Assembly: GCA_002480645.1 (NCBI GenBank)
Contig: DLCN01000019.1
Coordinates: 186,001-250,000 of the forward strand
Reading direction: 5' to 3'
Length of the DNA: 64,000 bases
Origin: Balneolaceae bacterium UBA7797
Lineage (GTDB): Bacteria > Bacteroidota > Rhodothermia > Balneolales > Balneolaceae
In this document: positions 1-7,717 of the stretch, one piece after another
How the letters are laid out: the number at the start of each line of letters is the position of its first letter
How positions within the stretch are numbered: position 1 is the stretch's first letter
Made by a program: the position numbers and the translations under genes
The notes under the pieces: model-generated
The model's input: the letters and a program-made list of their open reading frames with translations, nothing else
Told to the model about the DNA's origin: nothing
Databases searched by the model: none

Positions 1-767
1 ACCCACTCTACGGAGTTTATCAGCGTTACGTGGTTCAGATGGATATTGGAGCCATATTCATTACCCTCCATCATCACGATCCTACTCAGGTTAGAGAACG
101 TAGTGTTTTCGAATAAGAGTGAATCATAATGGAAATTGGCGCTCTGATACGGGAAAGAAACCGCACGACCGTAATATTGGAAGTGATCATCAGCACCGTT
201 ACGGAAATAACAGTTTTTGAAGATACCGGTGAAGTGATCCGCTTTTACACTTACTGTTCCTGAACCTTCAGATCCGATACCAAAATAATCGAAGATCACA
301 CCATCGAAGTACCCTCGTTCGGTGTCATTTTGGGCCAAAGAATCTTCGAACGTAATGGAGGTACCTAATTGAGTTCCTGAGAAAGAAGCACCAACTACCC
401 ACACATTTTTCATAACTACGTCGCCATAGGTTTGAATAATGTAAGCACGGTCAATCTCTTCATCAGTCCATACGATCTGTGGTAGTGCAGATTCCTGAGT
501 ACTGCCAGGCTTAGGACCTACGATCTCAAGATTTTCACCAAATCCCATAAAGATCTTACTACTCAAAACATACACTTCGTAAGGTGTGAGCTTAAAAACT
601 GTATTATTCAGATCTCCGTTTGCCCGCACATCGGCGATGGCGTCATTCAGAGTTCCCTCAACAAATCCGGCTTCGTAAAAGCCTTGTACATGCACAGTAT
701 CCTTTTGAGCATAAAGCATACTCCCCATGCAAATCATCAGTATTAGTGTTAGTAGCGTTCGCCGCAT
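1..767 (-). CDS. Secreted beta-helix-like protein, 3' end outside window
   Basis: The frame is open from an ATG at 767 to the left edge (255 codons). The start is set by an AGGAG ribosome site about 5 bases upstream and by a clear signal peptide, MRRTLLTLILMICMGSMLYA, followed by Q. The mature part shows repeated short strand-turn units (KNVWVVGASF, KNCYFRNG, ENTTFSN, NHVTLINS) typical of right-handed parallel beta-helix proteins, the fold of many polysaccharide lyases and glycan-binding surface proteins. It lies 51 bases downstream of the TonB-dependent receptor gene on the same strand, so the two are probably co-transcribed. No catalytic motif could be assigned and the C-terminus, where a sorting domain might be, is outside the window. 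Seen: fold-like repeats and signal peptide. Inferred: role in glycan handling with the receptor. Confidence 0.75.
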   Translation of the reverse strand, partial: MRRTLLTLILMICMGSMLYAQKDTVHVQGFYEAGFVEGTLNDAIADVRANGDLNNTVFKLTPYEVYVLSSKIFMGFGENLEIVGPKPGSTQESALPQIVWTDEEIDRAYIIQTYGDVVMKNVWVVGASFSGTQLGTSITFEDSLAQNDTERGYFDGVIFDYFGIGSEGSGTVSVKADHFTGIFKNCYFRNGADDHFQYYGRAVSFPYQSANFHYDSLLFENTTFSNLSRIVMMEGNEYGSNIHLNHVTLINSVEW

Positions 768-818
768 ATTTACTCCTTTTTTATCAAATATTAGATGTTG
801 ATATCCTTTGTCTTACTA

Positions 819-3800
819 CTAGTATCTTATACGGATACCTAAATTCGCAGTAAGCCCGTAATTTTGTATTCCCTGATACCCATTGATCGACCTTTGCCGC
901 CAACTGGTATTTGCTCCGTTTATGTTACTTACATCCATAAACAGCTCGGTTTTGCCGTCAACAAACGGAAGCTTCTGACGAGCCGAAAAATCAATCTTCA
1001 GGTAGTCGGTGGTAAAGCTGTCGTTCTCGGTATATTCCCCACCACTTCCACGGAATGTGTTTGATTGGTACAGCAATGAAAATCTTCCTGAGAAGCCTTT
1101 ATAATCATATCCCAGATAGGTGTTTAACACATGCTTTGGCTGATTAACCAGTCTTGAGGTAAATGAACTGTCAATCAACTCGACAACCTGTACTGCGTCA
1201 CGTCCACTTCCCTCGAAATACACATTTCGAATGTAGAACGGTTGCTTGTATTCTGAAAAAATGCGGGCATAGTTAACTCCAAACACTATGTTGCTTAATG
1301 TGCCCGGCAGATACCAGAAATTATGCTGGAAATCCAATTCAAGACCTTTTACAGTGGCGTCGTATGGGTTATTCAGTGGTTTGCTCACATTCACATTGTA
1401 CGTGCCGGCTTCCATAGCAGGCCCAACTAATTCCTGACCATCCGGACAGGTGATTTCACTACCAACTGTTGGATACAAATCCCCGTATTTATCCCGGATA
1501 TATTCACTACAGAAGATCTGATAATTGCTTACATCGTCAATGCCGGCTTTCATTGCTGCATCCAGTTTATAACTGGCTGTATACCTGAAGTTCTTAATGG
1601 TCTTATAGAATGCACCAATTGAAAGTAAGCCTAATTTATTGGCGTGAAAGGTTACGTTCACATCATGGTTGAAGGCTTGGGCCGGTTGCAGATCCGGATT
1701 ACCAGTATAGATCGATCCCCCACCATTTGGTATCGTATATTTTGGTGTGAGGTCGTTATAATTAGGTCGGGCAAGGGTCTGTGTGTATGCATATCGCAGA
1801 TCCATCCAATCGAAGGCATCAAATTTAACCTGACCCATGGGCAACAGAAATTCATTACTTGATGTGGATGTAGTATCAATCATGTACTGATTCTGTGCAT
1901 TACGAATATCTTCAGCAATATATGCCTGATAATGAGACTCCACTTTTTCGTAACGGGCGCCACCGATAAAGAAGAATTTACCTACGGTGAATTTGGTCAT
2001 CGCATAGGTTGCGTAATAGTCTTCATCAAATGAGTAATCGTTGGTCAGTTGCTGATAAGGACCATCATACCATCCTCCTTGCCGACCGGTGCTTTGCTCT
2101 TCGTTTGAAGCGTCGTACAAAGGATTCCCAATCACATAGTTTACCATATCTACGAGTAAACCGGGTGTTGGTGTGAAGTAAATATCTCCATAGGTATCAT
2201 TCAGGAATGGATTGAATAGTTCACGATCTGTATTCATGAACGTTGGGCCTGTAAACCATCCCTGTTCATTGATACCCAGATCGAACTCATTCATAAGGTC
2301 GCGCATCATGTTATTCGCGATTCCCTCTTCACTACTTCCGGCATTCCCATCGAATGCCATATATGGTGCCTCCTGATCCAGGCTGTTGTATTGGCGATCC
2401 CATTGCCCGCCAACTTTGAATGAACCACTTAATCCGGTGCCAATGTTGAATGGAATTTCGAAATCAGCTTTGGTAGTGTAACGTTCTTCTTTATAGTCGC
2501 TTGAGTACAGGTTTGCACTACGAAGTACTACTTCTTCAACTCCACGGAACGACTGCTGATAACCGATCAGATCTTCAGGCGGCAAATTCACAATATCATT
2601 CTGATCGATGTTAAGCGCACCCACCTGATTAAAGTTGATAACCGGAGAATTTTCGAGAAGGTTTAAAGAACTTGTGTAACTACCTGATACGTCGATATTC
2701 ACCCAACCAAGGTCATAGTCCAGCTTTAAGGTATGCAAACGGGTATCAACATCATTGTCACCCTGTTGTAACCGCCAGTCCATTCGGTTATTATTGTACA
2801 CGATACTCTGATTATAATCGGTGTAATCCTTGTTGATACGCGTAAACATATTCACAAATTTCAGCGAACCTTTTGGTAACCGGTAATCCATGATCAGGTT
2901 AGCTCCGTATCTGTTTCTTGTTTCAATGTGTCGGTTAAAGGTCACCTGATCCACATCTACTTTTCTGAAACCTGTAAGAGAATCCACATCGGCACTAGAA
3001 CTTACTCTACCATAACCCGCTGAAAGATTATCCGCATTACGATCATAGGATTCAATGTTCGCAAGTGCGTACACCCCAAGTTTTTCATTAAAGAAACGGT
3101 TACTTCCCGAAAGTACTGCCCGGTAGTTACCATAAGTATTACTTTTTGCTGTATACCCTTGCTGCCACATTGCACTGAAATGAGGCTCTGCCGGTGCTTC
3201 CCTCAACTCCATATTCACCGTACCACCAATTGAGTTGGCATTCATATCCGGAGTGAGTGACTTATATACTGAGATCATTCTGATCATGTACGGTGAAACT
3301 GAGGTAAGATCCACACTACGGTCGTTATTTACCCCGCCGGTTCCAACATAAGGATCGGATGTAAAACCGATACTGGGACTACCGGTTGCAGAAAGCTTCA
3401 CCCCTTCAACCTCAATGGAGTTAAACTCAGGCGACAGACCACGAATAACTACCTTATTATCTTCCCCTGAACTTTTTGTAGTAGAAACACCCGGTAATCG
3501 ACCAAGTGCCGCAGCTGCGTTAAAGTCGGGCAGTTCCTGGATCTTGGTCTCGGATACCACGTTCACAATTTTATCAGACTGTAACTGCTCGTTAATGGCT
3601 TCTCTCTGGCCCTGAGCCTGTGCAGAAACTATAACTTCCTCACCAACTACTGTAACCGCATTCATTGAGAAATTCAATTCAAGTGTTTCACCACCGACCA
3701 CTTCTACTTCGATTTCGAAGTTATCATAACCAATCGAACTGGCAGCCAGCGTATACACTCCGGCGGGTACTCTTCGAATAACATACTCTCCATCAATATT

Positions 3801-3986
3801 TGAAGCAGCGCCTAATGTTGTATTTCTAATTCCAACATTTACTCCGATCAGGGTCTCACCTGAGCCCGCATCAGTTACCAGACCTTTGATCTGACCATAG
3901 CCCCCTGATTCCTGCGCCCAAAGAGCAGTGGTTCCCAAAAGACCAAAAATCAACGCAAACAACGATAGTTTTAAATAATTCCGCAT
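819..3986 (-). CDS. TonB-dependent outer-membrane receptor with N-terminal carboxypeptidase-regulatory-like domain
   Basis: Large (1055 aa) outer-membrane transporter expected to import oligosaccharides released by the neighbouring glycoside hydrolases, powered by TonB-ExbBD. An ATG at 3986 is chosen over an in-frame ATG at 4037 because a signal peptide starts there (MRNYLKLSLFALIFGLLG, ending ALWAQ). Residues about 30-110 form a carboxypeptidase-regulatory-like Ig fold (GQIKGLVTDAGSGETLIGVN), residues about 120-265 the plug (KIQELPDFNAAAALGRLPGV; VIRGLSPEFNSIEVEGVKL), and the rest a beta-barrel ending in the aromatic NLGIRIRY. The architecture resembles the SusC-independent carbohydrate receptors, and no SusD homologue is visible nearby. 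The gene diverges from the first GH30 gene across a 529-base spacer and is followed by the beta-helix gene. Substrate is inferred from context only. Confidence 0.92.
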   Translation of the reverse strand: MRNYLKLSLFALIFGLLGTTALWAQESGGYGQIKGLVTDAGSGETLIGVNVGIRNTTLGAASNIDGEYVIRRVPAGVYTLAASSIGYDNFEIEVEVVGGETLELNFSMNAVTVVGEEVIVSAQAQGQREAINEQLQSDKIVNVVSETKIQELPDFNAAAALGRLPGVSTTKSSGEDNKVVIRGLSPEFNSIEVEGVKLSATGSPSIGFTSDPYVGTGGVNNDRSVDLTSVSPYMIRMISVYKSLTPDMNANSIGGTVNMELREAPAEPHFSAMWQQGYTAKSNTYGNYRAVLSGSNRFFNEKLGVYALANIESYDRNADNLSAGYGRVSSSADVDSLTGFRKVDVDQVTFNRHIETRNRYGANLIMDYRLPKGSLKFVNMFTRINKDYTDYNQSIVYNNNRMDWRLQQGDNDVDTRLHTLKLDYDLGWVNIDVSGSYTSSLNLLENSPVINFNQVGALNIDQNDIVNLPPEDLIGYQQSFRGVEEVVLRSANLYSSDYKEERYTTKADFEIPFNIGTGLSGSFKVGGQWDRQYNSLDQEAPYMAFDGNAGSSEEGIANNMMRDLMNEFDLGINEQGWFTGPTFMNTDRELFNPFLNDTYGDIYFTPTPGLLVDMVNYVIGNPLYDASNEEQSTGRQGGWYDGPYQQLTNDYSFDEDYYATYAMTKFTVGKFFFIGGARYEKVESHYQAYIAEDIRNAQNQYMIDTTSTSSNEFLLPMGQVKFDAFDWMDLRYAYTQTLARPNYNDLTPKYTIPNGGGSIYTGNPDLQPAQAFNHDVNVTFHANKLGLLSIGAFYKTIKNFRYTASYKLDAAMKAGIDDVSNYQIFCSEYIRDKYGDLYPTVGSEITCPDGQELVGPAMEAGTYNVNVSKPLNNPYDATVKGLELDFQHNFWYLPGTLSNIVFGVNYARIFSEYKQPFYIRNVYFEGSGRDAVQVVELIDSSFTSRLVNQPKHVLNTYLGYDYKGFSGRFSLLYQSNTFRGSGGEYTENDSFTTDYLKIDFSARQKLPFVDGKTELFMDVSNINGANTSWRQRSINGYQGIQNYGLTANLGIRIRY

Positions 3987-4515
3987 AATACTTGTCCAAT
4001 CTCTATTTGTTCTGAAATCCATTAGAAGCGCTTTCACCTTTTGAACGCCAAATAATATATCAAATGAAGGTTATAATGAAAAATATTTTGAGCAATTTTT
4101 ATTAATTTATTGAGCAAATTTTGCTCTCAAAAACATTGCTCTACCGCTTAAAAATGAGCGTTATACCCTTTTTAAAGCAAATTGAACAATATTATTTAAT
4201 TTTTTAGGCGCCTTTTTTTTGAAAATTTGTTCATGGTTTTTGATTCATATTTGATACTTTGCAAAATAAATTTGCATCAAATTTTTCCTAATGACCCTGC
4301 AAATTATGAGCTATATACTGAAAGCCCTTTCATATAATCTTCATATTTGCAGTCTTAATCTTCAGATTTTACCGGACAGTTTGTCTATTTAATTAAATGT
4401 TAATAAATAACTTATCGCAATACATCTTCTACAAAGACTGCACAACATATATAAAGTGTATTAATTACGCTTAATATATGGCGGCGATCAGTTAGTCAGC
4501 TCACAAAACCTCATC
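3987..4515. promoter_or_regulatory. AT-rich divergent promoter region of the receptor and GH30 genes
   Basis: This 529-base spacer holds no plausible gene. It is strongly AT-rich and must carry the promoters for both the receptor (minus) and the first GH30 xylanase (plus). Between 4088 and 4141 the words GAGCAA or TTGCTC occur four times, two of them joined in a perfect palindrome. A second AT-rich patch near 4258-4283 repeats TTTGCAAA/ATTTGCAT. The exact promoter elements cannot be fixed by eye. Confidence 0.6.
4112..4126. promoter_or_regulatory. Perfect 15-bp palindrome, candidate operator
   Basis: GAGCAAATTTTGCTC has two 7-base arms around a single central T. Extra half-sites flank it (GAGCAA at 4090-4095 and TTGCTC at 4136-4141), so several binding positions lie within about 55 bases. 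The site is 126 bases upstream of the chosen receptor start and about 390 upstream of the GH30 start. Odd-length palindromes of this size suit a dimeric LacI- or GntR-type regulator, but no such regulator gene is in the window, so the binder is unknown. Confidence 0.4.
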
Positions 4516-6090
4516 ATGAAAAAGTTTTCTTTTCTATCACTTATTCTGCTACCAGCTATTCTTTTTTCTTTCACCGGCTCTGGGCAGGCTCAAAATGTGA
4601 CCATTGACCTCGACAGTACCTTTCAAACCATACGTGGGTTTGGGGCCGCCAACATTGTGGATTGGTATGGTCAGGACCTGACGATGGATGATGTAGATGT
4701 TGCCTATGGTACCGGCGAAGGAACTCTCGGCTTTAACATCTTAAGACTAAGGATAAGCCCTAATCCCGCCGACTGGGACAATGGAAACCAAATTGAAACT
4801 GCCCGTAAAGCACACGAAATGGGCGCCCTTGTCTGGGCCGCCCCATGGAATCCGCCTGCTGATATGTACGACCCAAATTCAGATCAGAGAAAGGTTGACC
4901 CAACAAAATACGATCTTTATGCTGCCCATTTAGACTCATTCAGAGTGTTTATGGAGAACAACGGCGTTCCTATTTATGCTATTTCTGTTCAGAATGAACC
5001 GGATTATGCCAATGACTGGACTGCCTGGGAACCGGAAGAAGTGGTTACATTCTTACGGGATTATGCCCCGATGATCGGTACCAAAGTAATGTCTGCCGAG
5101 TCCTTCCAGTTTCGTCTTTCGTATTACGACCCCATTCTAACTGACTCACTAGCCACTGCCAATACCGATATCATCGGCGGACATATATATGGTGGTGGAA
5201 TTGCAAAATACCCGCTGGCCGCAGAAAAAGATAAAGAAGTATGGATGACCGAGCATTACACATCCAGCGATCGTTCTGCTAATATGTGGCCCGATGCTCT
5301 GGAAGTTGGCAAAGAGATCCATCGTGTGATGAATGCGAACTGGAATGCATATGTGTGGTGGCAGATAAAGCGCTATTACAGCCCTATCCATGATGGTGTT
5401 GATGCCGATACCGATAATTTTGTAGATCGCGCTTCGGTTGGATCGATCACAAAACGCGGTTGGGTAATGTCCCAATTTTCCCGATTCATTCGCCCGGGAT
5501 ATACCAGAGTGTTTGCCGATGGTCCTTACGAACGCGGATACGTAAATGTACTGACCTCCGCTTATGTGGATAGTGCCAGATCAAAAATGGTAATTGTTGC
5601 GGTAAATGGAGAATCAGCTGAAAAAGACATCAATGTTAATCTGAATGGCTTAACCACGCATTCTTTCAGCCGTTATATAACTTCCGAAGATGATAATGTG
5701 GAGCAGCTGGATGATCTGCAGATCGAAGGCTTCAACTTCTCTGCAACATTACCTGCCAACAGTATAACTACTTTTGTTTCTTCTGATCTGGTGGCAACAT
5801 CGGTCGAAGAACCCCTTGCAGCTCCTCTTAATTATCAGCTACATCAAAATTATCCAAATCCATTTAACCCTGGCACTTCCATCAGTTATCATTTGCCGGT
5901 TAACAGCAATGTAACACTTAAGGTCTTTGATGCTGTCGGACGTGAAGTTGCCACACTGGTTAATGGTCAGCAATCGGCCGGGGAGCACTCCGTAAACTTT
6001 AATGCGGCAGGACTTTCATCCGGTGTGTATCTATACAGATTGGAGACGGGTAACTTTGTAAGCACTAAGAAAATGTTGCTGATTAAATAA
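4516..6090 (+). CDS. GH30 endo-xylanase (XynC-like, subfamily 8) with type IX sorting domain
   Basis: Secreted glycoside hydrolase of 524 aa. After a signal peptide (residues 1-26, ending GSGQAQ) the GH30 core covers about 27-420. Its sequence follows bacterial glucuronoxylan xylanohydrolases of the XynC type: TFQTIRGFGAANIVDW near 35-50, ISVQNEPDY with the acid/base Glu161, WMTEHY with the nucleophile Glu246, and VWWQIKRYY in the last strand region. These enzymes cut beta-1,4-xylan endo-wise, usually directed by glucuronic acid side groups. Residues about 440-524 form the YPNPFNP-type C-terminal sorting domain ending KKMLLIK, for export by type IX secretion. The gene stands alone on the plus strand, converging on a second GH30 gene at a shared terminator. 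Family is secure; glucuronic-acid dependence is inferred. Confidence 0.92.
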   Translation: MKKFSFLSLILLPAILFSFTGSGQAQNVTIDLDSTFQTIRGFGAANIVDWYGQDLTMDDVDVAYGTGEGTLGFNILRLRISPNPADWDNGNQIETARKAHEMGALVWAAPWNPPADMYDPNSDQRKVDPTKYDLYAAHLDSFRVFMENNGVPIYAISVQNEPDYANDWTAWEPEEVVTFLRDYAPMIGTKVMSAESFQFRLSYYDPILTDSLATANTDIIGGHIYGGGIAKYPLAAEKDKEVWMTEHYTSSDRSANMWPDALEVGKEIHRVMNANWNAYVWWQIKRYYSPIHDGVDADTDNFVDRASVGSITKRGWVMSQFSRFIRPGYTRVFADGPYERGYVNVLTSAYVDSARSKMVIVAVNGESAEKDINVNLNGLTTHSFSRYITSEDDNVEQLDDLQIEGFNFSATLPANSITTFVSSDLVATSVEEPLAAPLNYQLHQNYPNPFNPGTSISYHLPVNSNVTLKVFDAVGREVATLVNGQQSAGEHSVNFNAAGLSSGVYLYRLETGNFVSTKKMLLIK

Positions 6091-6108
6091 GATTCTTATT
6101 CCCTCATT

Positions 6109-6145
6109 AAAAAGGCTCTTCACAAAAATGAAGAGCCTTTTTCTT
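6109..6145. terminator. Bidirectional terminator between the two GH30 genes
   Basis: Perfect 12-bp stem AAAGGCTCTTCA / TGAAGAGCCTTT (6111-6122 with 6129-6140) around the loop CAAAAA, with a T-rich tail on the plus strand and A-rich sequence before it. It lies between the convergent stops at 6090 and 6150 and can serve both transcripts. Confidence 0.9.
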
Positions 6146-6149
6146 TGTT

Positions 6150-7712
6150 TTACTTAATTAACAACATCCGCTTCACTTCAGTGTATCCGTCTGCAACCAG
6201 TTGGTAGATGTAAACTCCGCTGGCCAGATTTGAGGCATCAAATTGAACACGATGAATCCCGGCTGATTGAATGCCGTTCACCAACTCACCAACTCTTTGT
6301 CCGTTTATGTTATACACCGTAAGCAGCACATTAGACGCCTTGGGTAAATGGAATAGGATCTGAGTAGTTGGGTTAAATGGATTGGGATAATTCTGATCCA
6401 ATCTGATCTGAGAAGGAACAGTCATGTCCTCTTCTTCATTGGCTACACTAATACCGCTCGAGATGAACGTAATAATACTTTCTGAAGGCAGAGTGTATTC
6501 AAATTTATTTCCGGTTACTTCGATATTCTCCATGGGCTCTACCGTTTCATCAACGGTTGACAATAACGGAGTAAAGGTTCCGGAATTCATCCCATCAATT
6601 ACAAATTCAACAGGTTTGGCTGAGCTTTCTCTATTTAGTGCAACAATCACAACCTCACCGGTATCCGGATTCTTATAGGCTGTGGCATCAACCAGAGTGT
6701 ACCCTCGTACATATGGTCCCTCCGCACTTATCCGGATGTATCCCGGACGAACATATTTTGAAAAATGTGAAAAGGCGTACCCTCGCTTTGTAACTGCGCC
6801 ATTAACCCCACGATAGGTTCCGTCGTCCAGAAAAGAATAATATCGTTTCAGATACCACCAAATATAGGCATGCATACTGCTTTCCATAGACTTATGAACC
6901 GTATACGCCATTAACATGGTTTGATCCCAAATTTGCTCTTCCGTAGCCGACTCCCAGTCTTCAGCACCGAGTCCATCTGTATATTCATTGAGCAAATACT
7001 CAGTCATCCACATTTCTTTACCTTTTTCGTGAGCAAGTGGGTAATAAGTATTCCCGCCACCGTAAATATGACCTACCACAATATCCGTATTTTCTGTAGC
7101 CAGAGAATCGTTCAATATCGGATCGGAATAATCCCAATCGTAGTGGAAAGATTCCGGAGCCATCAGTTTGGCTGCATCCACCAAATGACCATAATCGCGA
7201 ACGAAATTCAGAATTTCATCCGGTGTCCATTGCGTCCATTCCCCGATATCAGGCTCGTTCTGAACAGATACCGCATAGATATCAACCCCATTACGCTTCA
7301 TGTATTTCGCAAAATTGTTGATATGCTCGGCATATTCGGCATACATCTCATGATTTAACCGATACTCTCCATCTTCAATATCTTCCCGCATATTTGCCGG
7401 AGTATCCCACGGGGAGGCAAAAATGGTGATTCCCATTTCCTGAGCTTTTTGGGCGGCTACCAAATTTTCACTCCATCGGGTTGAGTCGGGATTAATACCC
7501 AATCGCAGAATAGATAAGCCAATTTCTCCTTCACCCAACCCAAAAGCAGTTTGAACATGTTCGGCAGTTAATTCGGGCTGCCAGAATTCAATAAAAGCTC
7601 CCCCGAATCCTCTAACGGTTTGATAGGTACTATCAGTTGAGATGTTAATTTCCTGTGCTGAAACACTTACTACAAAGAATAGAAGAATCAGTTGAATACT
7701 AAATTTTTTCAT
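6150..7712 (-). CDS. Second GH30 endo-xylanase (XynC-like) with type IX sorting domain
   Basis: Secreted 520-aa paralogue of the convergent GH30 enzyme. Signal peptide residues 1-19 (ending SVSA, then QEIN). The catalytic core shows STYQTVRGFGGAFIEFW, VSVQNEPDI with acid/base Glu153, WMTEYL with nucleophile Glu238, and WWYLKRYYSF. Compared with the other copy, MTEHY has become MTEYL and the active-site rim differs, so the two may act on different decorations of the same xylan. The C-terminal 80 residues (LDQNYPNPFNP to KRMLLIK) are a sorting domain almost identical at DNA level to that of the next gene upstream, unlike the catalytic parts. It is the last gene of a three-gene minus-strand operon, only 5 bases after its neighbour. 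No strong ribosome site is visible, suggesting translational coupling. Confidence 0.92.
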   Translation of the reverse strand: MKKFSIQLILLFFVVSVSAQEINISTDSTYQTVRGFGGAFIEFWQPELTAEHVQTAFGLGEGEIGLSILRLGINPDSTRWSENLVAAQKAQEMGITIFASPWDTPANMREDIEDGEYRLNHEMYAEYAEHINNFAKYMKRNGVDIYAVSVQNEPDIGEWTQWTPDEILNFVRDYGHLVDAAKLMAPESFHYDWDYSDPILNDSLATENTDIVVGHIYGGGNTYYPLAHEKGKEMWMTEYLLNEYTDGLGAEDWESATEEQIWDQTMLMAYTVHKSMESSMHAYIWWYLKRYYSFLDDGTYRGVNGAVTKRGYAFSHFSKYVRPGYIRISAEGPYVRGYTLVDATAYKNPDTGEVVIVALNRESSAKPVEFVIDGMNSGTFTPLLSTVDETVEPMENIEVTGNKFEYTLPSESIITFISSGISVANEEEDMTVPSQIRLDQNYPNPFNPTTQILFHLPKASNVLLTVYNINGQRVGELVNGIQSAGIHRVQFDASNLASGVYIYQLVADGYTEVKRMLLIK

Positions 7713-7717
7713 TTCAT

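Noticed and set aside
819..3986. SusC of a classical SusCD pair
   Set aside because: The following gene encodes a beta-helix-type protein and not a SusD-like lipoprotein, so SusC was not used as the call.
4516..7712. Assembly duplication of one GH30 gene
   Set aside because: The two proteins share family motifs but differ throughout, including around the active site, and lie in opposite orientation.
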